Shown in pieces: positions 1 through 9,437 of a stretch of DNA of 64,000 nt (its first letter is position 1; each line of letters opens with the position of its first letter). Origin of the DNA: Actinomycetota bacterium (GTDB taxonomy: Bacteria; Actinomycetota; Geothermincolia; Geothermincolales; RBG-13-55-18). The notes under the pieces are model-generated. The model searched no databases. It saw nothing but the letters and a program-made list of their open reading frames with translations, and had not been told where the DNA came from. The position numbers and the translations under genes are program-made. The stretch is from the NCBI GenBank assembly GCA_014360655.1, contig JACIXC010000001.1, forward strand, positions 143,173 to 207,172. Reading direction: 5' to 3'.

Positions 1-278
1 ATGAGGTTGGAGAGGTACACGGTGAAGCAGTCCAGGAGCACCACGCGGCCCTCGCGCGGCCGCGGCTCGAGGCGCACCCCGTCCGCCAGCTCCAGGGTCT
101 CCCAGTCGCGGGGACGGTCCCTGCGGTGGCGGAGTATGCGCTCCTCCATCTCCCCGTCCCCCGCCTCGGCGGTGGCCAGGAAAGAGACGTCGCCGCCCAT
201 CTCCGCGGCGAGGCGCTGCGCGAAGCCGCTCTTGCCGCTGCGCGCCCCGCCGAGAACCAGTATCATCCTCCCCGCCAT
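1..278 (-). CDS. cobU: Adenosylcobinamide kinase / adenosylcobinamide-phosphate guanylyltransferase (3' part outside window)
   Basis: CobU phosphorylates adenosylcobinamide and attaches GMP during assembly of the cobalamin nucleotide loop in the cytoplasm. The 92 visible N-terminal residues hold the family P-loop GGARSGKSGFAQ just after the start, followed by FLATAEAGDGEMEERI-type family sequence and a WETLE stretch, with the VVLLDC strand near the window edge. The ATG is preceded by GGAGG at good spacing. The gene is cut by the left edge, so about half of a normal 170-190 residue protein is seen. A cobalamin riboswitch and terminator lie directly upstream on the same strand, which places it at the head of a B12-repressed operon. 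Confidence 0.93.
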   Translation of the reverse strand, partial: MAGRMILVLGGARSGKSGFAQRLAAEMGGDVSFLATAEAGDGEMEERILRHRRDRPRDWETLELADGVRLEPRPREGRVVLLDCFTVYLSNL

Positions 279-372
279 GTAGGAATCCTCCCTTCGCCTT
301 TCCGGCGTGCTCCTTCCTCGTGCGACCTTCGCCGCGCATCCCCGCTCCCCGCCTCCCCGGCGGGTCTTCTGC

Positions 373-409
373 GAAACGAAAACCCCGCTCTCCGACCGGA
401 AGAGCGGGG
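373..409 (-). terminator. Rho-independent terminator of the cobalamin riboswitch
   Basis: On the minus strand a perfect 9-bp stem (CCCCGCTCT with AGAGCGGGG, 9-nt loop) is followed by TTTTCGTTTC. It sits between the B12 aptamer and cobU, so it is the likely expression platform: ligand binding would favour termination before cobU. Confidence 0.85.
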
Positions 410-458
410 CAGGTTCCCTGCTCGCCAGGTTTCTCCCTGGAGCGGAGAGCTCTCTGGC

Positions 459-615
459 ACCGTCCGGGCAGGTCTTCTGACTCCTGGATCTTCGCTCCGC
501 CCCTCCTTCCCGACTTTCGTCAGTGGTCTTGCGGGGCCTCGCTCCCCAGTCACAGCGGCGCCACCGTGCCGGATTCTCACCGGCTTCCCTCTTAGCCCCG
601 AGGGACCCGAACGGC
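459..615 (-). promoter_or_regulatory. Cobalamin (B12) riboswitch aptamer
   Basis: The minus strand shows the hallmarks of the cobalamin element in order: GGTCCC near the 5' end, GGGAAGCCGGTGAGAATCC, the CCGCTGTGAC core and a B12 box AGTCAGAAGACCTGCC. The outer P1 stem can be drawn between 606-615 and 459-468 (GCCGTTCGGG with CCCGGACGGT, allowing G-U pairs). It precedes a terminator and cobU, the expected target of B12 repression. Confidence 0.93.
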
Positions 616-833
616 AGCTATGCGATTGTCTCAAGGTGCGAACGGAAGTATACTATCATCCCCCCCGGGCGTAGGCAACCCACCTTATACGAGGTACCGT
701 ATAGCCCAGATCGAACGTTGGGGAGATCATCCCTTTCCTTTTGCCGGATCAGCGTGCTTTGCCAGGATGACGGGGTGGCCTCCCGACTTTTCCACCCGGA
801 AAGCGCCCGCCGACACGACACGGCATCCTTCCG

Positions 834-861
834 TTGGATCGTGCCCATTGGATCGTGCCCA
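834..861. repeat. 14-bp perfect tandem duplication
   Basis: TTGGATCGTGCCCA occurs twice head to tail (834-847 and 848-861) with no mismatch, between the thiolase terminator and the riboswitch. It looks like a slippage duplication; a protein-binding role is possible but not shown. Confidence 0.8.
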
Positions 862-880
862 CCCGGGTTGCACGCTCCCT

Positions 881-902
881 AAAACGGGGACCGGCTTCCC
901 CG
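881..902 (-). terminator. Probable terminator after thiolase
   Basis: On the minus strand CGGGGA, AGCCGG loop and TCCCCG form a 6-bp GC-rich stem followed by TTTT, about 80 bases after the thiolase stop. The stem is short, so confidence is moderate. Confidence 0.5.
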
Positions 903-979
903 GTGCAGCCTTCCCCGGGGCGGCCCTTCCCGACCGAGACGGTTTTCCCGAGCCGCATCCTTCCGCTCAGGCTGCGACG

Positions 980-2158
980 TCACATCCTCTCGATGACCAT
1001 GGCGATGCCCTGGCCGCCGCCGCAGCAGAGGGAGGCCAGGCCGTAACGTCCGTTCCTGTCCTTCAGCGCGGTCATGAGGGTGACCAGGATGCGTGCCCCC
1101 GTGCATCCCACCGGGTGGCCCAGGGCGATGCCGCTCCCGTAGATGTTGGTCTTTTCCGTGTCCAGCCCCAGCTCCCGGATGCAGGCCACCGCCTGCGCGG
1201 CGAAGGCCTCGTTGAGCTCGATGACATCGATGTCCGCGAGCTGCAGGCCCGCTTTCTTCAGGGCTTCCGGCACGGCGTAAACGGGCCCTATGCCCATGAT
1301 GTCGGGATCCACGCCCACGTAGGAATAGGAGATAACCCTGGCCATGGGCCGAAGCCCCAGTTCCTGCGCCCGGCTCGCGGAAGCGAGCACCAGGGCGGCG
1401 GCGCCGTCGTTTATTCCCGAGGCGTTGCCCGCGGTCACCGTCCCCCCTTCCTTGAAGGCCGGCTTGAGGGAGGCCAGCTTCTCCGGGGTGGTGTCGGGCA
1501 GGGGATGCTCGTCGGTGTCGAAGACCGCCGTGCCCTTGCGGGTCTTCACCTCCACGGGAACGATCTCCTCCCTGAACTTCCCCTCCGCGATGGCCGCCGC
1601 GGCGCGTCGCTGGCTCATGAGCGCGTACTCGTCCTGGTCCTCGCGGGATACGTTGTATCTTTCCGCCACGTTCTCCGCTGTGAGGCCCATGATCAGCCCG
1701 TTGTAGGGGTCGGTGAGGATGTCCGTGAGGCCGTCCTTCATCACGCTGTTGCGCATGCGCCTGCCCCAGCGCAGGTCGTCGTTGTAGTAGGGGATGGAGC
1801 TCATGCACTCCACGCCGCCGGCGATGACCACGCCGGAGTCGCCCATCTTTATGGCCCGCGTGGCGTCCACCACCGCCTGCATCCCCGAACCGCAGGCGCG
1901 GCCCACCATGTTGCAGGGGACGGTATACGGGATGCCGGCCTTGAGGGACCCCAGTCGCACCGGCATGCACAGCTCGTCGAAGCGGTCCGCCACCTGGCCG
2001 AAGATGATCTCGTCCACGGCATCCGGCGCGATCCCGGCGCGCCTGACGGCCTCGCCGATGACGATGGAGACGAGCTCGGCGGGCATGACGTCCCTGAGGC
2101 TCCCACCGAACCTGCCCACGGGCGTGCGGCAACCGCTGATTATGAAGACCTCGTCCAT
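980..2158 (-). CDS. Thiolase, acetyl-CoA C-acetyltransferase type
   Basis: This 392-residue protein has the full length of biosynthetic or degradative thiolases, which condense or cleave acyl-CoA and acetyl-CoA. The acylated cysteine is Cys89 in GRACGSGMQ, the catalytic histidine is His348 in [10 protein letters not shown] and the second active cysteine is Cys378 in CCGGGQG. NEAFAAQ, the usual active-site loop, is present. The start at MDEVF was chosen because AGGAGG lies just upstream; the frame stays open 16 codons further without a better site. The gene appears monocistronic, with a probable terminator after it. The sequence alone does not distinguish acetoacetyl-CoA from longer-chain specificity. 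Confidence 0.95.
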   Translation of the reverse strand: MDEVFIISGCRTPVGRFGGSLRDVMPAELVSIVIGEAVRRAGIAPDAVDEIIFGQVADRFDELCMPVRLGSLKAGIPYTVPCNMVGRACGSGMQAVVDATRAIKMGDSGVVIAGGVECMSSIPYYNDDLRWGRRMRNSVMKDGLTDILTDPYNGLIMGLTAENVAERYNVSREDQDEYALMSQRRAAAAIAEGKFREEIVPVEVKTRKGTAVFDTDEHPLPDTTPEKLASLKPAFKEGGTVTAGNASGINDGAAALVLASASRAQELGLRPMARVISYSYVGVDPDIMGIGPVYAVPEALKKAGLQLADIDVIELNEAFAAQAVACIRELGLDTEKTNIYGSGIALGHPVGCTGARILVTLMTALKDRNGRYGLASLCCGGGQGIAMVIERM

Positions 2159-2363
2159 CTTTTCCTCCTTCCGTTCCGCGCGACGCTTGCTTCCTTTAAT
2201 CCCCATTCATTTCGGCGTTTCAACTATTTTGCACCGCAACGCTTTTCGCGGATCTTTCCCCGTTGTCACGATCCCGCGCTCGCGTCCCGCGCTCACGGTT
2301 CGCGCAGGTCCTCCCGCTCTTATCCGCAAGACTATAACCCAGGGGTCGGCCGGGTCGGCCATC

Positions 2364-2567
2364 TCACCCACCCTTTACCTTTAGGAACCTGGTCACGGAG
2401 CGGTCGTAGGTCCTCTCCACCTCCGGCGGGAAGAAGCAGGCGGGTAGCTCCCCGTTACGCCGGTGGTAGTGGAGGCACTCGCAGCAGTATCCCTTGCGGG
2501 AACAGGGTTCGTACGTGCAGTTGCACATCTTCAGGTTCTCCTCGTGATGCTTGCACTCCCGGCCCAT
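2364..2567 (-). CDS. Small cysteine-rich protein, DUF6485-like
   Basis: A 67-residue protein beginning [17 protein letters not shown] with Cys/His pairs spread through it ([25 protein letters not shown]). The pattern resembles the DUF6485 family of small proteins found in many anaerobes. The cysteine spacing suggests metal binding, zinc or an Fe-S centre, but no function is known to me. A GGGAGG-like site precedes the ATG. It stands alone between the thiolase and a repeat-bearing intergenic region. Confidence 0.8.
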   Translation of the reverse strand: MGRECKHHEENLKMCNCTYEPCSRKGYCCECLHYHRRNGELPACFFPPEVERTYDRSVTRFLKVKGG

Positions 2568-2972
2568 TTCCCCTCCCCTCTTCTCTCACGGCAGGAAACG
2601 CGTACGGAGCATATTTTACAATACGCATATCGCATTCCACCCGACTGAGGCCGGGAACGACCGGGTCGGTCGCAGCGAGCCTGCGAGCGAGGCCGTTACC
2701 CGGCGGCCCGGCCGCCGGAAGAAGGATGTATACACGCCAACCAAGCCCGGGGAACTACAGGGTCGGTCGCAGCGAGGACGCCTTACCCAAGGTCTCGGAT
2801 CTTCGGGAAAGGCGCGCGGCGCCGAGCGAGACCGTTACCCTGAGGCCCCGGGCCGGAAGAAGTAAAGGGCGGCGTGAAGCGAGCACGAGCCCCCGGCCCG
2901 GCCTCCCCATACGCACCCCACCCATGCATATAGTGAGCCCCGGCCCCTGTGCCCGTGATCCCTCTGCAGACG
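2568..2972. other. Intergenic region with a degenerate long repeat
   Basis: No convincing gene. Two related blocks share GGGTCGGTCGCAGCGAG (2663-2679 and 2760-2776), then GCGAG-CCGTTACCC and a GGCCGGAAGAAG end. Open frames across it are repeat-driven and lack ribosome binding sites. Confidence 0.6.
2663..2862. repeat. Two copies of a degenerate repeat unit
   Basis: Unit 1 (2663 to about 2724) and unit 2 (2760 to about 2862) begin with the same 17 bases and end with a GGCCGG(A)AGAAG block preceded by CCGTTACCC. Unit 2 carries about 40 extra bases in its middle. Both have GC-rich complementary segments able to form hairpins, so a REP/MITE-like intergenic element is possible. Confidence 0.55.
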
Positions 2973-3800
2973 TCACTCGTGGGGGCCGTAGATGATCACC
3001 GCGTCACCGGGACGGGAGCCGGTGCGCGCGGCCAGGCTCCCCCCGCTGACCCCCACCGCCATCACGCCGGAGGAATCCTCGAAGAGGAGGATCCCGCCCG
3101 CCTCCACGTCACCGAAGGTGGAGACCAGCGAGGCGGTGATCTCCTCGTCGCCGATACCCAGCCGCACCACGTCCCCCAGCCGCCAGCCGAGCGCGCGCAC
3201 CTGCTCCGGGTAGGCGTTTAGGCGCAGGGAACCGAAGCGGTCGATATCGATGACCGTGGCGTAGACGGCGGCCTCGCCTTCCTTTGCCCTGTCCCAGGGG
3301 GCGGGCACCAGGTCGCCCGCGTCCATGCTCACCCCTATCTCGGAAGGATGTACCCCCAGCGAGAGGTGCGCCACCACGGGGGCGAAGATGTCCCGGGCGT
3401 GGAAGGTGGGGTGGACGGGATGGCGGAAGAAGTCGCTGTCCTCCAGGAAGTATGCCCCGGTAACGCCTCCCAGGCGCTGCGCCGCGGGCATGAGAAGGCC
3501 GTTGTCCGGTCCCACCAGGAAGTCGCCCCGCGCGCATGCCAGCGCCACAGCCAGGCGCCGCGTGCCCACCCCGGGGTCCACCACGGCGAGGTGTACGCCC
3601 ACGGGGATGTGGGGCAGGGCCGCCGCCAGCACGAAAGCGCCCTTGCCGATGTCGAAGGGGGGGATGTCGTGGGATATGTCCAGGATGCGCGCCCCGGGGT
3701 TTATGGAGAGGATGACGCCCTTCACCACGCCCACCCACTCCTCAGCGGTCCCGAAATCACTGGTAAACGTTACCAGTCCTCCCGCCTCTCGCTCATCCAT
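2973..3800 (-). CDS. SAM hydroxide adenosyltransferase (SAM hydrolase, DUF62 family)
   Basis: The 275-residue protein matches the DUF62/SAM-dependent chlorinase-fluorinase fold family. Family members lacking the halide pocket split S-adenosylmethionine with water to adenosine and methionine. Visible motifs are TFTSDFG near the N-terminus, [26 protein letters not shown] and the C-terminal domain with the NAYPE segment and GDAVIIY end. The start overlaps the stop of the YjbQ-family gene by 8 bases, so the two are translationally coupled. Full length, no defect seen. Halogenase activity is unlikely given the common DUF62 pattern, though this is judged by resemblance only. Confidence 0.9.
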   Translation of the reverse strand: MDEREAGGLVTFTSDFGTAEEWVGVVKGVILSINPGARILDISHDIPPFDIGKGAFVLAAALPHIPVGVHLAVVDPGVGTRRLAVALACARGDFLVGPDNGLLMPAAQRLGGVTGAYFLEDSDFFRHPVHPTFHARDIFAPVVAHLSLGVHPSEIGVSMDAGDLVPAPWDRAKEGEAAVYATVIDIDRFGSLRLNAYPEQVRALGWRLGDVVRLGIGDEEITASLVSTFGDVEAGGILLFEDSSGVMAVGVSGGSLAARTGSRPGDAVIIYGPHE

Positions 3801-4197
3801 CGCGTATCACCCGCACTTTCACCTTCCTGCGCCGCGGACCGTCGAACTCGCAGAGGAATATTCCCTGCCAGGTCCCCAGCTCCAGGTCGCCTCCCGCCAC
3901 CGGCACGGCGGCGGAGAACCCCATGAGGCTCGCCTTGATGTGGGCGTCGGCATTGCCCTCACGGTGCCGGTAGCCTCCGCCGCGCGGCACCAGCTTCTCC
4001 AGGTGTCCCAGGATGTCCGCCGCCACCGCCGGGTCGGCGGCCTCGTTTATGGTCACCCCGGCCGTGGTGTGGGGGACGTAGACGAGGCACGCCCCGTCCT
4101 TCATCCCCGTCTTCCTCACCACCTCCCGCACCCTGGAGGTGATGTCCACCAGCTGGGAACGGGAGGTTGTTGAGACCTCTATGGTGTATTCTTCCAT
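3793..4197 (-). CDS. YjbQ family (UPF0047) protein
   Basis: A 134-residue single-domain protein of the YjbQ/UPF0047 family, a trimeric beta-barrel fold; some members show weak thiamine-phosphate synthase activity but the physiological role is unsettled. Family signatures are [25 protein letters not shown] and the [19 protein letters not shown] end. The start at MEEYTIEV lies 5 bases after the preceding ThDP enzyme stop; an upstream extension of the open frame is only read-through into that gene. It overlaps the SAM hydrolase gene by 8 bases. The group of three genes (ThDP enzyme, YjbQ, SAM hydrolase) probably forms one transcript. Confidence 0.92.
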   Translation of the reverse strand: MEEYTIEVSTTSRSQLVDITSRVREVVRKTGMKDGACLVYVPHTTAGVTINEAADPAVAADILGHLEKLVPRGGGYRHREGNADAHIKASLMGFSAAVPVAGGDLELGTWQGIFLCEFDGPRRRKVKVRVIRDG

Positions 4198-4202
4198 GCC
4201 CC

Positions 4203-5876
4203 TCACCCCAGGCTCATGCGCAGGGAGGCCTCCATGTTGAAGGGCGGCAGGTCCTCGGGGTCGATGATCACGTCCACCACCGCCGGCCCCTGCACGGCAA
4301 GGGCCTCCGCGAGCACCGGCTTGATGTCGGCGACCTTCTCCAGGCGCCAGCCCGCCGCGCCGAAGGAGCGGGCAAGGGAGGCGAAATCCGGGTTGCCGTG
4401 GCAGGTGCCGATGATCCTGCCCTGGCACTGCACCCGCTGCCGGATGTTGAGCACGCGGTACATGTGGTCGTTGATCACCAGCACCAGCACCTTGATGCCC
4501 TCCCGGCAGGCGGTCTCCAGGTCCTGGAGGGTCATCATGAAATCCCCGTCACCCAGGATGGCCACCACCTCCCGCTCGGGATGCACCAGCTTGGCGGCCA
4601 TGGCTGCCGGGAAGCCGAACCCCATGGCCCCGAAGTTGACGGCCGAGAGGTAGGTGAGGGGCTCCAGGCAGGGCAGGTAGGCCATGGGGTAGAGGAGGTG
4701 CGTGCCTGACCCCACGGTGACGATCCTCTCCCGCGGCAGGAGCTGCGCGAGCTCGTGGATGACGCGTGCCCCGGAGAGGGGTTCCCGCCCGGACGTCCTG
4801 CCCTCCCGGACCATGGCCTCCCATTGCTCCCGCTTGCCGGCCAGGAACTCCCACCACTCCCTCCTCTCCGGCGGACGGTACTCCTTGAGAGCGTCCAGGG
4901 CCTCGACGAGGAAGTCCCTCACGTCCGCCTCGATGGGCACCCGGGGACGCAGGCGGCTGGAGAGCATGGCTTCCATGTCTATGTTCACCATGACCACCTC
5001 GCCGGGGATGGGGAGGGTGTACTCGTAGGAGGTCATGTCGGAGATTGTGCACCCCAGCGCCAGGACCGCGTCCGCCTCGCCCAGGGCCGCGTCCGCCATG
5101 ATGTTGCCGCCCCCGAAACCCGCCCTTCCCAGGCAGAGCTCGTGGTCCTCGGGTATGGTCCCCCGGCCGTTGCCGGTGGTGGCCACGGGAACCCGCATGG
5201 TCTCCGCCAGGCGCCGCAAGAGGTCCGCGGAGCCGGAATACGCCACGCCGCCGCCGGCGAGTACCAGGGGCCTGGAGGCTTCCTTGATGATCTCCAGGGC
5301 CTTCCAGACGTCCTCAACGTGCAGCGGGGGACGGTAGTCCGCTGCGAAGCGGAACCTGGGAACATCCAGCGCGACCTCTTCCTCCCACACGTCCTCGGGA
5401 ACCTCGATGAGCACCGGCCCGCGCGCCCCGGAGACGGCCAGGTTGTAGGCCCTGGCGAGCACCGATGCTGCCATGTCCGCTTCCTCCAGCCGGAAGGTCC
5501 CCTTGCACAGGGGAGCGAAGATGCTCGTGTGGTCCGCCTCCAGCATGCCGTCCGCGCCCCTGAGCTTCCTCTTCACCGCGCCGCTGAGCAAGATCATGGG
5601 GCTGCAGTCCTTGTAAGCGCTGCCCACCGAGATGAGGGCGTTGAGGGTGCCCGGTCCCGAGTGGGTGAGCGCCACCCCGGGAATGCCGGTGAGGCGCCCC
5701 TCCGCGTCGGCCATGCTCGCCGCCACCTGCTCGTGCCGGCAGGATATGTACCTTATCTCATCCTGGTGGTCGTAGAGCGCGTTGACGAAAGCGAAGTTGG
5801 AGGTGCCGATGATGCCGTAGACCCGGGTCACCCCCATGGCCTTCAGGCCCTCGATGATTAACTGCGCGCAGTTCAT
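4203..5876 (-). CDS. Thiamine diphosphate enzyme, acetolactate synthase-like
   Basis: The 557-residue protein has the three-domain layout of the acetohydroxyacid synthase / pyruvate decarboxylase superfamily. The PYR domain has the catalytic glutamate in [17 protein letters not shown]; the PP domain carries [15 protein letters not shown] followed by the closing ND pair of the Mg-ThDP motif. It probably decarboxylates a 2-oxo acid or ligates the resulting unit to an acceptor. No regulatory small-subunit gene is adjacent, which argues against a dedicated branched-chain biosynthetic enzyme. GGAGGG precedes the ATG. It is followed after 5 bases by the YjbQ-family gene. Substrate cannot be assigned from sequence. 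Confidence 0.88.
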   Translation of the reverse strand: MNCAQLIIEGLKAMGVTRVYGIIGTSNFAFVNALYDHQDEIRYISCRHEQVAASMADAEGRLTGIPGVALTHSGPGTLNALISVGSAYKDCSPMILLSGAVKRKLRGADGMLEADHTSIFAPLCKGTFRLEEADMAASVLARAYNLAVSGARGPVLIEVPEDVWEEEVALDVPRFRFAADYRPPLHVEDVWKALEIIKEASRPLVLAGGGVAYSGSADLLRRLAETMRVPVATTGNGRGTIPEDHELCLGRAGFGGGNIMADAALGEADAVLALGCTISDMTSYEYTLPIPGEVVMVNIDMEAMLSSRLRPRVPIEADVRDFLVEALDALKEYRPPERREWWEFLAGKREQWEAMVREGRTSGREPLSGARVIHELAQLLPRERIVTVGSGTHLLYPMAYLPCLEPLTYLSAVNFGAMGFGFPAAMAAKLVHPEREVVAILGDGDFMMTLQDLETACREGIKVLVLVINDHMYRVLNIRQRVQCQGRIIGTCHGNPDFASLARSFGAAGWRLEKVADIKPVLAEALAVQGPAVVDVIIDPEDLPPFNMEASLRMSLG

Positions 5877-6116
5877 GTTACCCTCCGTCCCTCCTTCACC
5901 GTCCGTCTTTTTCGCATGCCCCTCGTTCCCGCGCGAGTTCCCGCGTGATGCAGCCGCCGCCTGTCCCTGTCGCCTGCCCCGGTGCCGCCTGCCCCGGTGC
6001 CGCCAGTCCCCCTTGTCGCCGGCCCGGCAAGCGACCTGCCGCGGGGGTCAGGGCTCAACGCGTTCCCTGCGGCCCACCGGCAGTCACCGTCCCGCTTGCG
6101 GCCTTTCCGCCGACGA

Positions 6117-7100
6117 TCACGTGACGCCGTTGACCACGAAACGCGGCTTCTCTCCGGAAAGAACCCGCGTGACGTTGTCCAGGGTCACCTGCAACATGCG
6201 CACGCGGCTCTCGTTGGTCCCCCCCGCGACGTGCGGTGAGAGTATCACCTTGTCCGACCGCAGCAACGGGTTGGCGGGGTTCACCGGCTCCTCGCCGAAA
6301 ACGTCGAGGCCGGCTCCCGCCAGCCGCCCCTCGTCCAGGGCCTCCGCCAGGGCCTCCTCGTCCACCACCTCGCCACGCGCCAGGTTGAGAAGGTAGGCCC
6401 CCGGCTTCATCAACGCCAGCCTATCCCGGTCGATGAGATGGTGGGTCTCCCCGGTGAGGGGCACATGGAGGGTGACGATGTCCGACGCCCGCAGGAGGTC
6501 TTCTAGTCCCGCGTACTCCACCCCCAGCTCCCGCTCCTCCTCCGCCGGCAGCGCCCTGGTGTCGTGGTAAAGGATGCTGCACCCGAAGGAACGCGCGCGC
6601 CGCGCCACTTCTCTGCCAATATTTCCCATACCTATTATCCCCAGGGTCTTTCCTTGCAGCTCGTACATCCCCAGGGTGAAGATGTCCGACTGCCCCCACT
6701 CGCCGCGCGCCGTCCTGGCGTGGAAGTAGAGGGCCCTCTTCAGCAGGCAGAGCATGAACATGATGGCGTGCTCCGCCACCCCCACGGCGTTTGCCGCCCC
6801 CACGTTGGCGACCGGTATGCCCACCCTGCGGGTGGCCTCGATGTCTATGTGCTGATACCCGATGCTCGGCTGCTGTATGAGCCTGCACCCGCGTGCAGCC
6901 TCGGCCACCGCGGCGTCGATGGGCAGGCGGAAGGTGAAGTCCCCTATGATGACATCCGCCCCCCTTACCGCCTCCACCAGGCCCGGACCCGGGTCCCCGT
7001 CATAGACCTCGACCACGATGTCCCCGCGCCCGCCGGCTTCCGAGAACATCCCCTGCACCGCCTCCCCGGGCAGGGGTGAAAGCACCACTATCCTTGCCAT
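6117..7100 (-). CDS. D-2-hydroxyacid dehydrogenase, phosphoglycerate dehydrogenase-like
   Basis: The 327-residue protein belongs to the NAD-dependent D-isomer 2-hydroxyacid dehydrogenases, which interconvert 2-oxo acids and D-2-hydroxy acids. The Rossmann motif GIIGMGNIGREVA lies in the middle. The catalytic arginine is in LNLARGEVVDE, the glutamate in GLDVFGEEP and the histidine in LSPHVAG. No C-terminal ACT domain is present, so this is the short form and not classic SerA with serine feedback. GGGAGGAGAGG precedes the ATG. Its neighbour downstream is a ThDP enzyme; both could act on 2-oxo acids, but the 240-base gap leaves co-transcription uncertain. Confidence 0.9.
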   Translation of the reverse strand: MARIVVLSPLPGEAVQGMFSEAGGRGDIVVEVYDGDPGPGLVEAVRGADVIIGDFTFRLPIDAAVAEAARGCRLIQQPSIGYQHIDIEATRRVGIPVANVGAANAVGVAEHAIMFMLCLLKRALYFHARTARGEWGQSDIFTLGMYELQGKTLGIIGMGNIGREVARRARSFGCSILYHDTRALPAEEERELGVEYAGLEDLLRASDIVTLHVPLTGETHHLIDRDRLALMKPGAYLLNLARGEVVDEEALAEALDEGRLAGAGLDVFGEEPVNPANPLLRSDKVILSPHVAGGTNESRVRMLQVTLDNVTRVLSGEKPRFVVNGVT

Positions 7101-7448
7101 CCTCTCCTCCCGTCACGCTGCCCGAACGGGTCCCGACATCCGCACATCCCAGCCGCGGCACCCGCCTTCGTCCCACCGGTGCGGCGCGCTCCGCCCGCGA
7201 CACGCTCCCGGGCCTTCCGGGGTCGTATATACCGTGCCACGCCCCCTTCCATCTTATACCACGCCCCGCGCGTTGCGCAGCGTCGGAGAAGATCGGTCCT
7301 CGTCCGGTTCTCCCATCCATGATCACGGTCTCGCGGGCGAGAAAGCGAAGGAGCGCGGTTAAGAGAAGGTGACAGGAAAGTGATATAAATGTGAGTGAAG
7401 GTGATCGCGGCGGCCCGCGGCCTCGCCCTCGGGGCGTGTCCTCAACCC
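7101..7448. other. Intergenic region
   Basis: No supported gene or RNA. The minus-strand part upstream of the hydroxyacid dehydrogenase should hold its promoter, but I cannot pick a convincing one. Confidence 0.5.
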
Positions 7449-7892
7449 TCAGGGCATGTCCTCGATGTAGATGTCCTTGTACCTATCGATGGCTTCCTCG
7501 CGCCGAGCCCGCCGCCCCTCCGGGCCGGCTTCCAGCACCTTGCGCAGCTCTTCGCCCAGGATCACGGGGTTGAACGGCTTCACGATATAACCGTCGGCAC
7601 CCATCCTCCATCCCCGGGCGATATCCTCGTCCTGCACCTTGGCGGTGAGCACCACAACGGGCAGCTCCTTCAGTCGCTCGTCCTCGCGTATCATCTTCAG
7701 GATCTCCCAGCCGTCCATCTGGGGCATCATGATGTCCAGCACCAGCAGGTCGGGCGGGTTCTCCCTCATCATCCTCATGGCCGTCTTCCCGTCCCAGGCC
7801 TCCTCCACCTCGAAGTGTTCCAGCTCGAGGTTGATACGCACGAGCCGGGTCACCATGGGATCGTCGTCAACTACCAGCACGCGTGCAGCCAT
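7449..7892 (-). CDS. Receiver-only response regulator
   Basis: A 147-residue stand-alone CheY-like receiver domain. The acidic pocket is VLVVDDDP, the phospho-acceptor is Asp53 in LLVLDIMMPQMDG, the switch Thr is in VVVLTAK and the conserved Lys is in GADGYIVKPFN. About 25 charged residues follow the domain with no DNA-binding or enzymatic output. Such proteins pass phosphate within a relay or act by protein contact. No histidine kinase is nearby. GGAAGGAGGGG precedes the ATG. Confidence 0.93.
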   Translation of the reverse strand: MAARVLVVDDDPMVTRLVRINLELEHFEVEEAWDGKTAMRMMRENPPDLLVLDIMMPQMDGWEILKMIREDERLKELPVVVLTAKVQDEDIARGWRMGADGYIVKPFNPVILGEELRKVLEAGPEGRRARREEAIDRYKDIYIEDMP

Positions 7893-8280
7893 ACCCCTCC
7901 TTCCTGCAGTACCCCTATTCTAACCGCCGCAGCGCCATCGCTGCAAACAGCGGGGCTCGGGAAGCCGCCGCGCCTCCCGCACGCCATCCGCTCAGCCTCC
8001 CCACGCCTCGGCAAGGCAAGCGGCGGCCCACCGCCTCAGCCCGATCGCCGCCCCCGGCGGCACGCGCAACGTGCCGGCCACTCGCGGAAACAGTGCAATC
8101 CCCTTTTACCTTCCACGCGGGCGGCACGTTTTCCTCCCCCTGCGGGGCGCCGACGCGAAGTCCGTCCCGCGTGGGAAGACCGCTACCCATGATGGTATAA
8201 TCTCCATGCGTCACATCTCTTCTTGCGTCGCAGCCGCCTAAGCGGGCGCTCGCGACCACTGACCGACACGGGAGGGCAGG
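7893..8280. other. Divergent intergenic region, response regulator / acyl-CoA dehydrogenase
   Basis: No supported gene; open frames here are GC-rich shadows. It must hold the divergent promoters; a TATAAT at 8196-8201 fits the plus-strand gene. Confidence 0.5.
8196..8201 (+). promoter_or_regulatory. Candidate -10 element for the acyl-CoA dehydrogenase gene
   Basis: A perfect TATAAT stands 79 bases before the start codon in an otherwise GC-rich region. No clear -35 hexamer is seen at 16-18 bases upstream, so an activator or another sigma class may be involved. Confidence 0.4.
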
Positions 8281-9423
8281 ATGAGCTACGACATCTTTCA
8301 ACCGGTGCACGAGGATTTCCGGCACAGCCTGCGCCAGTTCGTGGAAAACGAGCTGGCCCCGCACGCCGACGAATGGGAAGAAGCGGAGGAGTTCCCGCGC
8401 TGGGTCTACACCCGCATGGGGGAGCTGGGGTTCCTGGGTATGTCCTACCCCGAGGAATACGGGGGGGACGACGACCGCCTGGCCGAGGCCGTCTTCCACG
8501 AGGAGATCACCCGCTGCGGCTCCGCGGGAGTTGCGGCGGGGCTGGGGGCGCATATCGGCATCGCCATGCCCCAGATCAACCGCTTCGGCACCCCGGAGCA
8601 GAAGGAGAAATACCTGGTGCCGGGCATCAGGGGCGAAACCATCGGGGCGCTGGGCATCACCGAGCCGGAGGCGGGCTCCGACGTGGCGGGCATCAGGACC
8701 TATGCCGTGCGCGACGGCTCGGACTGGATCATCAACGGCTCCAAGACCTTCATCACCAACGGGGTGCGCTGCGACTGGGTGGTGCTGGCGGTCAAGACGG
8801 ACCGCGACAAGGGCTACGCGGGCATCTCCCAGTTCATCGTGGACCGCGGCACGCCCGGCTTCGAGACCTCCAAGAAGATCAAGAAGCTGGGGTGGAAGGC
8901 CTCCGACACCGGTGAGCTCTCCTTCATCGACGTGCGCGTCCCCGCCGACGCCCTGCTGGGCGAGGAGAACCGCGGTTTCTTCCAGATAATGGCAAACTTT
9001 GTCTGGGAGCGGCTCATCATGGCCCTGGGCTCCGTGGCCGGGGCCCAGCTACTCTTCGACATCTCCCTGCAGTATGCCAAGGAGCGGCACGCCTTCGGCA
9101 AGCCCATCGGGAAGTTCCAGGCCATATCCCACATGCTGGCGGACATGGCCACCGAGATCGAGCTGGGGAGGGCCTTCACCTACCACGTGCTCAAGCTCTA
9201 CGTGGAGGGCAAGGAACCGGTGAAGGAGGTGGCCATGGCCAAGCTCTATACCTGCGACATGGCCTGCCGCGTTGCGGACCGGGCCCTGCAGATATACGGC
9301 GGTTACGGCTATACCGAGGAATATCCCCTGGCGCGGGCCTACCGCGACATGCGCCTGGGCCCCATAGGCGGCGGCACCGACCAGATCATGCGCGAGATCA
9401 TCGCCCGCTCCTACGGCCTCTGA
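8281..9423 (+). CDS. Acyl-CoA dehydrogenase
   Basis: The 380-residue flavoprotein fits the standard acyl-CoA dehydrogenase length and would make the trans-2,3 double bond of acyl-CoAs, passing electrons to electron transfer flavoprotein. Motifs include GALGITEPEAGSDVAG and WIINGSKTFITNG for FAD and substrate, RHAFGKPIGKFQ, and IYGGYGYTEEYPLARAYRD near the C-terminus. The usual C-terminal Glu position reads GPIGGGTDQI, without Glu; Glu243 in VWERLIMALG matches the alternative catalytic position of isovaleryl- and long-chain-type enzymes. GGGAGG precedes the ATG. Single gene, converging on the DUF6141-like gene 14 bases away. Confidence 0.95.
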   Translation: MSYDIFQPVHEDFRHSLRQFVENELAPHADEWEEAEEFPRWVYTRMGELGFLGMSYPEEYGGDDDRLAEAVFHEEITRCGSAGVAAGLGAHIGIAMPQINRFGTPEQKEKYLVPGIRGETIGALGITEPEAGSDVAGIRTYAVRDGSDWIINGSKTFITNGVRCDWVVLAVKTDRDKGYAGISQFIVDRGTPGFETSKKIKKLGWKASDTGELSFIDVRVPADALLGEENRGFFQIMANFVWERLIMALGSVAGAQLLFDISLQYAKERHAFGKPIGKFQAISHMLADMATEIELGRAFTYHVLKLYVEGKEPVKEVAMAKLYTCDMACRVADRALQIYGGYGYTEEYPLARAYRDMRLGPIGGGTDQIMREIIARSYGL

Positions 9424-9437
9424 GGATCGTCCGCCTC

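Larger units (their letters stand above)
616..979. other. Intergenic region between thiolase end and cobalamin riboswitch
   Basis: No supported gene. It holds the probable thiolase terminator (881-902), a perfect 14-bp tandem duplication (834-861) and presumably the promoter of the cob operon, for which I see no convincing -35/-10 pair. The longer open frames here overlap the riboswitch and have no family resemblance. Confidence 0.6.

Noticed and set aside
620-2995. Plus-strand frame of about 790 codons across the thiolase region
   Set aside because: It is the shadow of the minus-strand thiolase with clear active-site motifs on the other strand; high GC content keeps such frames open.
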